Below are positions 31,862-39,389 of a stretch of 64,000 nt of DNA, in pieces (position 1 is the stretch's first letter; the number at the start of each line of letters is the position of its first letter). A program made the translations under genes and the position numbers. The stretch covers positions 48,498 to 112,497 of the forward strand of contig NZ_SUMC01000031.1 in the NCBI RefSeq assembly GCF_005047355.1. Reading direction: 5' to 3'. The DNA is from Actinacidiphila oryziradicis. Its GTDB lineage: Bacteria > Actinomycetota > Actinomycetes > Streptomycetales > Streptomycetaceae. The notes under the pieces are model-generated. The model did no database searches and had not been told where the DNA came from. It saw only the letters and a program-made list of their open reading frames with translations.

Positions 31862-33870
31862 ATCCGGTTCTCCGCTGCGAGCTCGATGGGGATGCGGAAC
31901 GCTCCGGTGCTGTCGGCGATCGCGGTCCCGCTGTTCTGTGAGTGGTGAAGGTGGGCGTAGGCGCCCTGCTGGGCGAGCAGTTGCTCGTGGGTGCCGACCT
32001 CGACGAGGCGGCCGTTGTCGAGGACGAGGATGCGGTCCGCGTCGGGGGCCAGGTTGAGGTCGTGCGTGATCATGATGGTGGTGCGGCCGCGCATGAGACG
32101 GCGGAGCGGCTTGATGACGCGGCGGGCGGCGAGGGCGTCAAGGCCGGTGGTGGGCTCGTCGAGGACGAGGACGGGGGCGTCGCGGAGCATGGCGCGGGCG
32201 ATGGCGATGCGCTGGAGCTGACCGCCGGAGAGCTCGGCGGTATGGCTGTCGATGGGGGTGTCGTACCCGCCGGGGAGGGCCATGATGAAGTCGTCGGCAT
32301 TGGCGTCGATCGCGGCCTGGACGATCTCCTCGTAGGTGGCACCGGGGCGGCCGCAGCCGATGTTCTCGCGGATGGTGTCGTGAAGGATGAGGGTCTTCTG
32401 AGGGAGCAGCGCCACGTTGTCCCGCAGGTGGTCGACGGGGTAGTCGCTGAGCGAGACCCCGTCGAGGCTGATGGCGCCGGCTCCGGGGTCGTAGAAGCGG
32501 AGCAGGAGCTTGGAGACGGTTGACTTGCCGGCCCCGCTCGCGCCGGTGACCAGGACGAGCTCACCGGGCTGGGCGGAGAAGGAGACGTTGCTGAGGGAGT
32601 TCTTCTCCGCGGCGGGGTAGCGGAAGCCGACCTGCCGGAATTCGACGTAGCCCTGGACGCGGCGGGGGACGGGGACGGCGCGTTCGGGGTCGCGGACGGT
32701 GACCTCGGTGTCGACGATTTCGAGGATGCGTTCCGCGCTGACGGCGGCCGCGTTCAGCGTGAGGCCCAGGGTGCCGAGGGAGCGGATCGGCGGGTACAGG
32801 TAGCCGAGGAAGGCGGCGAAGGCGAGGAGCTTGCCGATGGTCATCCGGTCGGCGGAGATCTCCCAGGCGCCGAGGCCGATGACGGTGAGGACGCAGACGG
32901 TCTCGACGACCTCGACGAGCTGGGCGTAGCGCTCGCTGAGCCGGGCGCTCAGGACGGAGGCCGTCAGCCAGGACTTGGCCTCCTTCCGGAGGCGCGTCTC
33001 CTCTGAGCGCTTACGGTTGTAGGCCTGCGTGAGCAGGACATTGCCGAGGGATTCCTCCACTACGGAGGTGATGGCGCCGTCGGCGACCCGCTCGTCCCGC
33101 GATACGTCCTTGAGCTTGCTGGAGAAGAGCTTGGCGGACAGCCAGAAGAGCGGGGCCAGGACGAAGGTGGCCAGGGCCAGGTCCCAGCGGAGGTAGAGCG
33201 CGGCGGCGGAGAAGAAGACCACGCTGAAGACCGCGGAGATGGTGCCGACGACTCCGGAGACGACCATGTGCTCGACGGACTCGACGTCACCGGTGAGGCG
33301 TTCGACCAGGTCGCCGTGGCGGTTGCGCTGGAAGAAGTCCGGCGGGAGGTCCTGGATGTGGCTGAAGACCTTACCTCGCAGGCGCATGACAAACCGTTCA
33401 GCGACCCATACCGCGAGGGAGTTGCCGACGTAGCCGACGCCGGCGCCGAAGATGGTGACGCCCAGCCATTTGGCGGCCGGAGCCCAGAAGGCGGACAGCT
33501 TGCCTGTCTGGAGGGCGTTGTCGGTGAGGTCGCTGAAGAGCAGGATCGCGGCGGTCTCGCCGAGGGCGGCGATGACGACGCAGAGGCAGATGACGATCAT
33601 CCAGCGACGGTCGCCCTTGGTGAGCGGCCAGAAGCGCTTGAAGGCGTCGCGGACGGGGAGGGTGGGCTTGGCCTCGGCCTCTTCCTCCGCGTCTTCGTAC
33701 ACAGGCTCGGTGTCAAAGACCGGGATGGGGATGGCGCCGGTCTCATAGCGGCCGTGGACACGGCCACGACGGGATCTGCGGTGCCGGCCGCTGCCTGCGG
33801 CGACGGGCTCGAGGTCGACCACGCGGAGTTGCATGGTGGCTTGGTCGGCCCGGGGTTCGTACGTGGTCAA
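31852..33870 (-). CDS. ABC exporter, fused membrane and nucleotide-binding domains
   Basis: 672 aa if translation begins at the TTG (33870) behind GGAGG; an ATG at 33834 lacks a ribosome site. About 90 cytoplasmic residues precede six membrane spans (first near ICLCVVIAALGETAAILLF). The NBD has Walker A GASGAGKST, signature LSGGQ and Walker B VLVLDEPTTGLD. It would act as a homodimeric exporter. No peptidase domain is present. Three tiny cationic protein genes lie upstream on the same strand and an OmpR-type regulator overlaps its end. Confidence 0.9.
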   Translation of the reverse strand: MTTYEPRADQATMQLRVVDLEPVAAGSGRHRRSRRGRVHGRYETGAIPIPVFDTEPVYEDAEEEAEAKPTLPVRDAFKRFWPLTKGDRRWMIVICLCVVIAALGETAAILLFSDLTDNALQTGKLSAFWAPAAKWLGVTIFGAGVGYVGNSLAVWVAERFVMRLRGKVFSHIQDLPPDFFQRNRHGDLVERLTGDVESVEHMVVSGVVGTISAVFSVVFFSAAALYLRWDLALATFVLAPLFWLSAKLFSSKLKDVSRDERVADGAITSVVEESLGNVLLTQAYNRKRSEETRLRKEAKSWLTASVLSARLSERYAQLVEVVETVCVLTVIGLGAWEISADRMTIGKLLAFAAFLGYLYPPIRSLGTLGLTLNAAAVSAERILEIVDTEVTVRDPERAVPVPRRVQGYVEFRQVGFRYPAAEKNSLSNVSFSAQPGELVLVTGASGAGKSTVSKLLLRFYDPGAGAISLDGVSLSDYPVDHLRDNVALLPQKTLILHDTIRENIGCGRPGATYEEIVQAAIDANADDFIMALPGGYDTPIDSHTAELSGGQLQRIAIARAMLRDAPVLVLDEPTTGLDALAARRVIKPLRRLMRGRTTIMITHDLNLAPDADRILVLDNGRLVEVGTHEQLLAQQGAYAHLHHSQNSGTAIADSTGAFRIPIELAAENRIWR

Positions 33871-33928
33871 CGTTCCTCCCACCGTTGGTGCGGAGTGGTG
33901 CGGGACTGTGAGTGGTGCGGGCATGGCC

Positions 33929-33966
33929 GAGGCGGGCCCGGCGGCGCTTTGCCACCAGCCCGCCTC
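33929..33966 (-). terminator. Hairpin between mini-protein 1 and the ABC exporter
   Basis: GAGGCGGGC (33929-33937) pairs with GCCCGCCTC (33958-33966). It has a 20-nt loop and no U-tract. It may lower exporter transcription relative to the mini-protein genes rather than stop it. Confidence 0.5.
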
Positions 33967-33977
33967 CGGAAGCTGGG

Positions 33978-34100
33978 TCAGCCGCCGATGGGGCGACGGG
34001 GGTGCTTCTTGGCGTGCTTCTTGGGGTCGCACTTCTTCGCCGGGGCGGCCGGGGCCTTCTTGTGGGCGGGCTTAAGCGGGACGATTTTGTGGAAACTCAT
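33978..34100 (-). CDS. Cationic mini-protein 1, 40 aa
   Basis: ATG 34100 follows CAGGAG at good spacing. The product opens MSFHKIVPLKPAHKK, has a single Cys in AKKCDPKK, and ends HPRRPIGG. It has about 12 Lys/Arg, 4 His and 7 Pro with only one acidic residue, and no signal peptide or membrane segment. The start (MSF-basic-KI) and end (RRPI-G) match mini-protein 2. I know no function. Its position before an ABC exporter makes export or a nucleic-acid or polyanion-binding role possible. Confidence 0.65.
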   Translation of the reverse strand: MSFHKIVPLKPAHKKAPAAPAKKCDPKKHAKKHPRRPIGG

Positions 34101-34182
34101 GGTTTCTCCTGAGGTGTGCGGGTGTGGGTGCCTGATCTGCGGGTGTGCCGTGTGCCCGAATTCAGGGGCGTCAGGCCGTGGG

Positions 34183-34299
34183 TCAGCCGGCGATGGGACG
34201 CCGGTGCGCCTTCTTGCAGGCCTTCTTAGGCTGGGCCTTCTTGTGCAGTTCGTGCTTGGGGGCCGGCTTGGCGAGGGGGGCGATCTTACGGAAGCTCAT
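34183..34299 (-). CDS. Cationic mini-protein 2, 38 aa
   Basis: ATG 34299 follows GGGAG. It opens MSFRKIAPLAKPAPKH, has one Cys in PKKACKKAH, and ends RRPIAG. It is clearly homologous to mini-protein 1 at both ends, with a variable Lys/His/Pro middle. It is the first gene of the likely operon 2-1-ABC-regulator. A triple 11-bp repeat of the same kind as at galU lies 113 nt upstream. Confidence 0.65.
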   Translation of the reverse strand: MSFRKIAPLAKPAPKHELHKKAQPKKACKKAHRRPIAG

Positions 34300-34412
34300 G
34301 GTTCTCCCTAATACAAGTTTTCTGACGTTCTTGCGCGTTTCCCGCCGGAGTGTGCTTTCCCTCCGACACCCGAAACATTACGCGAGAAGAGGCGGCGTGG
34401 AAGCCGTTTCCG

Positions 34413-34439
34413 GTGAGATGCCTATGAAATGAATGTGAG
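34413..34439 (-). promoter_or_regulatory. Triple 11-bp direct repeat before the mini-protein/ABC operon
   Basis: Read on the minus strand: CTCAC (34439-34435), TTCAT (34428-34424), CTCAC (34417-34413), exactly 11 bp apart. The first coding start downstream is at 34299, so a leader of about 80-100 nt is expected. Confidence 0.6.
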
Positions 34440-34520
34440 GCAACTTCTCACCATCGAGCCGCAACCGGGCGCCCTTCGTTTCGCGTCCCACCACCTCGCC
34501 GGCCCCGTCGGGCACACGGC

Positions 34521-34556
34521 AGAGCGGGCCAGTGACGTCTGTCACTGGCCCGCTCT
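34521..34556 (-). terminator. Terminator after mini-protein 3
   Basis: AGAGCGGGCCAGTGAC and its exact inverse flank GTCT: 16-bp perfect arms. It lies 28 bp past the mini-protein 3 stop and separates that unit from mini-protein 2. Confidence 0.88.
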
Positions 34557-34583
34557 AACCTGCTGATCAGCGGTTACTCTTGC

Positions 34584-34700
34584 TTACTTGTCGCCGTGGA
34601 GGTCGACCGGCTTGGGGTGCTTCTTGTGGTGCTTCTTCGGCGGCGGCGGCGGGGGAAGGAGCTTCTTCTTCGGCTTGTGCAGCGGGGCCTTGAAAGCCAT
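34584..34700 (-). CDS. Cationic mini-protein 3, 38 aa
   Basis: ATG 34700 follows AGGA at 7 nt. It opens MAFKAPLHKPKKK, has six consecutive Pro, then KKHHKKHPKP and ends DLHGDK. It resembles mini-proteins 1 and 2 in size and composition and in the MxFK-start, but lacks Cys and the RRPI-G end. It is transcribed alone, with its own terminator, and shares the gap at 34701-34964 with the divergent GT39 gene. Confidence 0.6.
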   Translation of the reverse strand: MAFKAPLHKPKKKLLPPPPPPKKHHKKHPKPVDLHGDK

Positions 34701-34770
34701 CTCAGAATCCTGTTCGTCGTACCTGCTGTCGTCACCGGTTCGTGTCGACAAGAGAGACAGTAGCGAAAAT

Positions 34771-34791
34771 TTTCGGGCCCAAAGCCCGAAA
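34771..34791. promoter_or_regulatory. Inverted repeat in the mini-protein 3 upstream region
   Basis: TTTCGGGC and GCCCGAAA flank CCAAA, 70 bp before mini-protein 3. It is either an operator or a 5'-leader hairpin. Confidence 0.4.
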
Positions 34792-34903
34792 TCACTTAAG
34801 GCGCCGTTAGCAGTCGCTTAGATTCCCTCATGCATCTTTGAAAATCCTCAGAGAAGGAAGCGGTAGGTCAAGAGGACGACGGCGGCTGGTAAATTATAGA
34901 TTT

Positions 34904-34930
34904 CTCATGCTGCGTTCATTGACATCTCAT
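34904..34930 (+). promoter_or_regulatory. Triple 11-bp direct repeat before GT39 copy 2
   Basis: CTCAT (34904), TTCAT (34915) and CTCAT (34926), exactly 11 bp apart. A TTGACA lies at 34919-34924 within the repeats. The third unit covers the possible ATG at 34929, which argues that translation starts at 34965. Confidence 0.6.
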
Positions 34931-34964
34931 GAACCCCCCATACGCAGGCGCAAGTCTCGACCCC

Positions 34965-37115
34965 ATGTCCGTTTCGACTACTCCTGCCCCCGCTTCCTTC
35001 CCGGTCTCTGCCGCCACTGCTGCGGTCAGGGCCAGGCAGGCGGCCTTCGGGCCTACGCACGCTCCACGCTGGGCACGGCCCGCACTGTGGGCCGTGCTGC
35101 TGCTGACCGCCTTGTTGTCCCTGTGGAACGTCTCATCCATCGGGAACGCCAACTCCTTCTACGCCGCGTCCGTGCTCAGCGGCACCCAGAGCTGGAAGGC
35201 GCTCTTCTTCGGCTCACTCGACGCCGGGAACTTCATCACCGTCGACAAGCCACCGCTCGCCGAGTGGGTGATGGGGCTGTTCTGCCGGGTCTTCGGCTTC
35301 GGCACCTGGCAGATGATGGTGCCGGTCGCGGCGGCCGGCACCGCGTCGGTGGCGCTGCTGTACACGATGGTGCGGCGCAGCTTCGGCTATGTGGCCGCGA
35401 CGATCGCGGCGCTGGTTCTGGCCCTGACCCCGATCACGGTGGCGATCAGCCGGGACAACAACCCGGACCCGTTCTTGGTGCTGCTGATGCTGTTGGGCGC
35501 CGCCGGATGCCTGCGGGCGATCCGTACGGGCAGGCTGGCGCCACTGGTGTGGTGCGGGGTCGCGATCGGCTTCGCCTTCATGGCAAAGATGTTGCAGGGT
35601 TACATGGTGCTTCCGGCGTTCGTACTCGCGTACGGCTTCGCGGCGAAGTGCAGCGTGGTAAAGCGGATCCGCAACCTGGCGGTGGCCGGGGTGGCGCTGG
35701 CCGCGTCGACGGGCTGGTTCGTGCTGGTGGCCGACTTCCTGGTGTCGAAGGACTCGCGTCCGTACATCGGCGGCTCGACGGACAACACCTTCTGGAACCT
35801 GGTCGTCGGCTACAACGGCCTGGGCCGGGTCTTCGGGGCCAGTGACGGCACCGGCTCGTTCGGGCAGGGCGCCAACTTCGGCGGGGCCGCCGGAGTGGGG
35901 CGGATGTTCAACAGCATCATCGGCGGCCAGATCTCATGGCTGATCCCCTTTGCCGCCATCGCGCTGGCGGCGGGGCTGGTCCTGCGGGGGCGGCGGCCCC
36001 GGACCGATACGCAGCGGGCGTCCTATCTGCTGTGGGGCGGCTGGGTCGGGGTCCACTTTGTGGTCTTCAGCTTTGCCCAGGGCATCTTCCACCCGTACTA
36101 CACGACCGCCATGGCGCCGGGTATCGCCGCGCTGTGCGGCGCCGGCGGGGTGGCCATGTACCGGGCGTTCCGCGGCCGGGATGTGCGCTGGGTGTGGGTG
36201 CTGCCGGCCGCTGTCGCGGTGAGCGCGGTGTGGGCCGTGGTGCTGCTGAGCCGTACGACGTCGTGGAACGCCTGGATCGGGCCGGTGGCCGGGGTGCTGG
36301 CGGCAGCTTCGATCGCGGGGCTGCTCCTGGCCCGGTTCGGCAAGGTCACGGCGCGCCGGGCGGGCGCGGTGGCGGCCCTGACGGGAGTCGTGGCGCTGCT
36401 GGCGGGGCCTTCGGCGTACGCCGTCTCGGCGGCGACGAAGGGTTCGGAGGACGGTACGAACCCGACGGCGGGCCCGGCGGTCGCCGGTGGCGGGTTTGGC
36501 GGCGGCGGGGGCCGCGGAGGCGCGGGTCGCCCGGGCGGCTTCCCCGGCGGAGGCTTCCCCGGCGGCGGCGCGCAGCGGGGTGGGCAGGCGCAGCCGGGGA
36601 GCGGCGGTACGGGTACGGGCAAGGGCGCCGCCGGTGCCGGCGCCGGCGCTACCGGCGGTCAGATGCCCGCCGGCGGTGCCGCACGTGGCGGCGGCATGGG
36701 CGGTGGCATGGGCGGGGGCGTCAGCTCCCAGCTGGTGTCGTATCTGCTGAAGCACCAGGACGGCGCCACCTGGATCCTGGCGGTCTCCAGGGACCAGAGC
36801 GCGTCCCCGCTGATCCTTCAGACCAAGAAGCCGGTCGCCGCGATGGGCGGCTGGTCGGGCAGCGACAAGGCGATGACCCTCGCCAAGCTGGAGGAGCTGG
36901 TGAAGGCGGGCAAGCTGCACTACATCCAGACCGGCGGCGGCGGGGGCGGCGGTTTTGGCGGCGGCGGCAACAGCACGTCCGACATCACGACGTGGGTGCA
37001 GAAGCACGGCACGCTGGTCAAGCCCAGCGCGTACGGCAGCACGTCGTCGACGTCGAGCTCCGGCTCCGCCGGCTCCAGCAGTGACATCTACCGGCTGGAT
37101 CCGTCGGACCTCTAG
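34965..37115 (+). CDS. YkcB-like GT39/ArnT-type membrane glycosyltransferase (copy 2)
   Basis: 716 aa from ATG 34965; an ATG at 34929 would add 12 residues but lies in the operator repeat. Same plan as copy 1: TVDKPPLAEW loop, about 10-12 spans, a Gly-rich linker (about 500-585) and the external domain LLKHQDGATWILAV...AAMGGWSGSDKAMTLAKLEELV. The C-terminal YRLDPSDL is nearly identical to copy 1 (YRLDPSDVS). Unlike copy 1 it has no linked GT2, so it may share the donor sugar made at 24675. Confidence 0.9.
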   Translation: MSVSTTPAPASFPVSAATAAVRARQAAFGPTHAPRWARPALWAVLLLTALLSLWNVSSIGNANSFYAASVLSGTQSWKALFFGSLDAGNFITVDKPPLAEWVMGLFCRVFGFGTWQMMVPVAAAGTASVALLYTMVRRSFGYVAATIAALVLALTPITVAISRDNNPDPFLVLLMLLGAAGCLRAIRTGRLAPLVWCGVAIGFAFMAKMLQGYMVLPAFVLAYGFAAKCSVVKRIRNLAVAGVALAASTGWFVLVADFLVSKDSRPYIGGSTDNTFWNLVVGYNGLGRVFGASDGTGSFGQGANFGGAAGVGRMFNSIIGGQISWLIPFAAIALAAGLVLRGRRPRTDTQRASYLLWGGWVGVHFVVFSFAQGIFHPYYTTAMAPGIAALCGAGGVAMYRAFRGRDVRWVWVLPAAVAVSAVWAVVLLSRTTSWNAWIGPVAGVLAAASIAGLLLARFGKVTARRAGAVAALTGVVALLAGPSAYAVSAATKGSEDGTNPTAGPAVAGGGFGGGGGRGGAGRPGGFPGGGFPGGGAQRGGQAQPGSGGTGTGKGAAGAGAGATGGQMPAGGAARGGGMGGGMGGGVSSQLVSYLLKHQDGATWILAVSRDQSASPLILQTKKPVAAMGGWSGSDKAMTLAKLEELVKAGKLHYIQTGGGGGGGFGGGGNSTSDITTWVQKHGTLVKPSAYGSTSSTSSSGSAGSSSDIYRLDPSDL

Positions 37116-37131
37116 GCGTGTGGTGAAGTGA

Positions 37132-37164
37132 GAGAGGGCGGTCCCTGCCGGGGGCCGCCCTCTC
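37132..37164 (+). terminator. Terminator after GT39 copy 2
   Basis: GAGAGGGCGG (37132-37141) pairs with CCGCCCTCTC (37155-37164) across a GC-rich 13-nt loop. Confidence 0.8.
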
Positions 37165-37227
37165 CCATGCGTCCGCCTTGTGGAATGCGGTACCGCACCG
37201 TGCGTGGGTCGTGCTTGACTGGCTGTC

Positions 37228-38514
37228 ATGACCGAAGCGCGAGACAACGCGTCTCACATAGTGGACATAGGAGCACGTCGCTGGCTCATGCTGGCGCTCG
37301 GGACCGCCGCGCAGACCACCGCCTGCGCCTTCCTCTACGGCATCCCCTACCTCGCCGCCGAGCTGCGAAGCGCCGAACACCTCACTCTCACGCAGGTCGG
37401 GATGCTCGTCGCCTGCCCGACCATCGGGCTCGTCGTCGGCCTGTACGCCTGGGGCGCCGCCGCCGACCGCCACGGCGAGCGCACCGTGCTCGCCCTCGGC
37501 CTCGGCCTGACCGCGGTCCTGCTGCTCCTCGCCGCCTCCCCCGTCGCCCACGGCATGCTCGCTCTCGGCCTGCTCCTCGCCCTGGCGGGCGTGGCCACCG
37601 GGTCCGTCTCCTCCGGCAGCGGGCGACTGGTCCTCGGCTGGTTCGGCGCCCGTCAGCGCGGCCTCGCCATGGGCATCCGGCAGACCTCCACCCCCCTCGG
37701 CATGGGCCTCGCCGCCCTCTCCATGCCCCCGCTGGCCGCCGCCTACGGGGTACACGGCGCCGTCGCCGCCCTGGCTGCCGCCTGCGGTGGCGTTGCCGTC
37801 ATGACGGCGCTTCTCACCGCCGACCCTCCCCGTACGACGCCGAAGGGCACCGCCGCGGACCGGTCCGGCAACCCCTACCGGGGTTCATCCGTGCTGCCCC
37901 GGATCCATGCGGGCGGTGCACTGCTGGTCGTACCGCAGTTCACGGCGAGCGCGTTCGCGCTGGTCCTCCTTGTCGACGTCCGCGACTGGTCGGCGGTGCA
38001 CGCCGGGCAGCTCCTCGCCGGGGCGCAGGTCCTGGGCGCCCTCGTCCGGATCGCCGCCGGCCGCTGGTCCGACCGCGTCGGCTCCCGGCTCCGGCCCATG
38101 CGGCAGCTCGCCCTCTTCACTGCGGCGGTGTGCGCGGCCACCGCGCTGGCCGTCGCTTATCCGTCGGCTCTCACCGGCGCGGTGCTTGTGACCGCCGTCG
38201 CCATCACGGCCAGCACGAACGGGCTCTCCTTCACGGCTACCGCCGAGCGCGCGGGGCCCGCGTGGTCCGGGCGCGCCCTCGGTGTCCACAACACCGGTCA
38301 GAATCTGACGGCGGCCGTTGTACCCCCGGCCATGGGCGCCCTCATCACCGCCGCCGGCTACTGGCCCGGCTTCGCCGTCGCCGCGGTCTGCGCCTGCGCC
38401 TCGGCACTGGTCATCCCGGTGCGCGCCACCGCCGCCGGGCCCGACCCGGAGCCCGGCCCCGCCGCCCGCCTGCGGCCGCAGGCATCTCCCACCGGCACGG
38501 GCACCGGCACCTAG
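37228..38514 (+). CDS. MFS transporter
   Basis: 428 aa with 12 hydrophobic segments in two halves. The loop-2 motif GLYAWGAAADRHGERTVL and its second-half counterpart RIAAGRWSDRVGSRLRPM are typical MFS signatures. The C-terminal tail is Pro/Thr/Gly-rich. The substrate is unknown. The TAG stop is the CTAG end of the repeat at 38511. Confidence 0.88.
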   Translation: MTEARDNASHIVDIGARRWLMLALGTAAQTTACAFLYGIPYLAAELRSAEHLTLTQVGMLVACPTIGLVVGLYAWGAAADRHGERTVLALGLGLTAVLLLLAASPVAHGMLALGLLLALAGVATGSVSSGSGRLVLGWFGARQRGLAMGIRQTSTPLGMGLAALSMPPLAAAYGVHGAVAALAAACGGVAVMTALLTADPPRTTPKGTAADRSGNPYRGSSVLPRIHAGGALLVVPQFTASAFALVLLVDVRDWSAVHAGQLLAGAQVLGALVRIAAGRWSDRVGSRLRPMRQLALFTAAVCAATALAVAYPSALTGAVLVTAVAITASTNGLSFTATAERAGPAWSGRALGVHNTGQNLTAAVVPPAMGALITAAGYWPGFAVAAVCACASALVIPVRATAAGPDPEPGPAARLRPQASPTGTGTGT

Positions 38515-38680
38515 GCCGTGTCCGGCCGATCATGGGCGGTCAAGGCGTCGTCTGGCGCGGTGAATCGCAAGGCGCCAGAACGCTTGCAGAGTGGCCTCTA
38601 TTCGGGCCGGACGCGCTGCGGGTACCTCCCGGCGTCAGCCGGGGGAGGGATATCAGCCGCAGCGGCCGGACAGGCCCTAA
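38511..38680. repeat. Palindromic intergenic element (copy 3)
   Basis: Left end CTAGGCCGTGTCCGGCCGAT; right end the inverse of TTAGGGCCTGTCCGGCCGCT. 170 bp, no ORF. It shares its right four bases with the next element. Confidence 0.7.
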
Positions 38681-38957
38681 GAGGCCGCGCGGATGGGTGG
38701 GGTGGGTGAAGGAGCGGGGCGAGGGCCGAGTCTGGCAAGGCGGAGGTGGGGGCACCTCCTGGGGGCACCTCCCGGCCGAAGGCTGGGGGCGAGGCGACGC
38801 GATGGGGGTGCCCCCTGCTCGAGCGGAGCCGAGAGCTTGGTGGGGGCACCTCCCGGACGGAGTCTGGGGGAGAGTCGTCGACCGACACCGACGGCAACAC
38901 TTCCAGGCGAGAGCCATCGGCCCGCGACGCCGCCCCACCTATCTGCGTGGCCTCTAA
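38677..38957. repeat. Palindromic intergenic element of a second end type (copy 4)
   Basis: The ends are TAAGAGGCCGCGCGGATGGG and the inverse of TTAGAGGCCACGCAGATAGG. The interior repeats blocks of the element at 16299 (GAAGGAGCGGGG, GCAAGGCGGAGG, CTCGAGCGGAGCCGAGAG), with several GGGGGCACCTCC units. The NUDIX stop codon falls in its right end. Confidence 0.65.
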
Positions 38958-39376
38958 CTCGCCGGCCCGGCGAGGAGCGCGTCAAGCAGCTCGCGGTCGC
39001 GGTCCTGGGTGAGGCGGTGGCGGGCGGCGGTAGGCGGGAGCCAGATGACGCGGTCCACTTCGCGGCTGGGAGTGAAGGCGCCGGTGGTGGCGCGGGCAGC
39101 CCAGTAGCGGACGTGCTTGGGGCGCCCGTTGGCCATGTACCGGGCGGGCGGGAGGGGGGAGCCCAGGACGCAGTCCATGCCGGTCTCCTCCTTGACCTCG
39201 CGCAGGGCGGCCGACGTCGCGTCCTCGTCCGGCTTGAGCTTGCCTTTCGGGTGCGACCAGTCGTCGTAGCGGGGGCGGTGTACGAGGGCGATCTCGAGCC
39301 CGTCGTCGAAGGGCGAGCGGCGCCAGAGCACAGCGCCGGCGGCGAGGACGGGGAGCGCGGGGTCGTCGGTGTCCAT
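38954..39376 (-). CDS. NUDIX hydrolase
   Basis: 140 aa from ATG 39376. The NUDIX box G-x5-E-x7-REVxEE-x-GM is complete (starting GKLKPDEDATSAALREV). HPKGKLKPDE resembles the MutT/diadenosine-type enzymes that in mycobacteria and Streptomyces act on 8-oxo-dGTP or related nucleotides; the substrate is not certain. It is the third gene of a ppk-CHAD-NUDIX unit, 13 bp after the CHAD stop. Confidence 0.9.
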   Translation of the reverse strand: MDTDDPALPVLAAGAVLWRRSPFDDGLEIALVHRPRYDDWSHPKGKLKPDEDATSAALREVKEETGMDCVLGSPLPPARYMANGRPKHVRYWAARATTGAFTPSREVDRVIWLPPTAARHRLTQDRDRELLDALLAGPAS

Positions 39377-39389
39377 GGCTTGCGTCTCC

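Noticed and set aside
31852..34700. Bacteriocin or lanthipeptide cluster
   Set aside because: There is no modification enzyme, no leader/GG cleavage site with peptidase-type ABC, and the mini-proteins lack Ser/Thr/Cys-rich cores. Export remains possible but a RiPP call is not supported.
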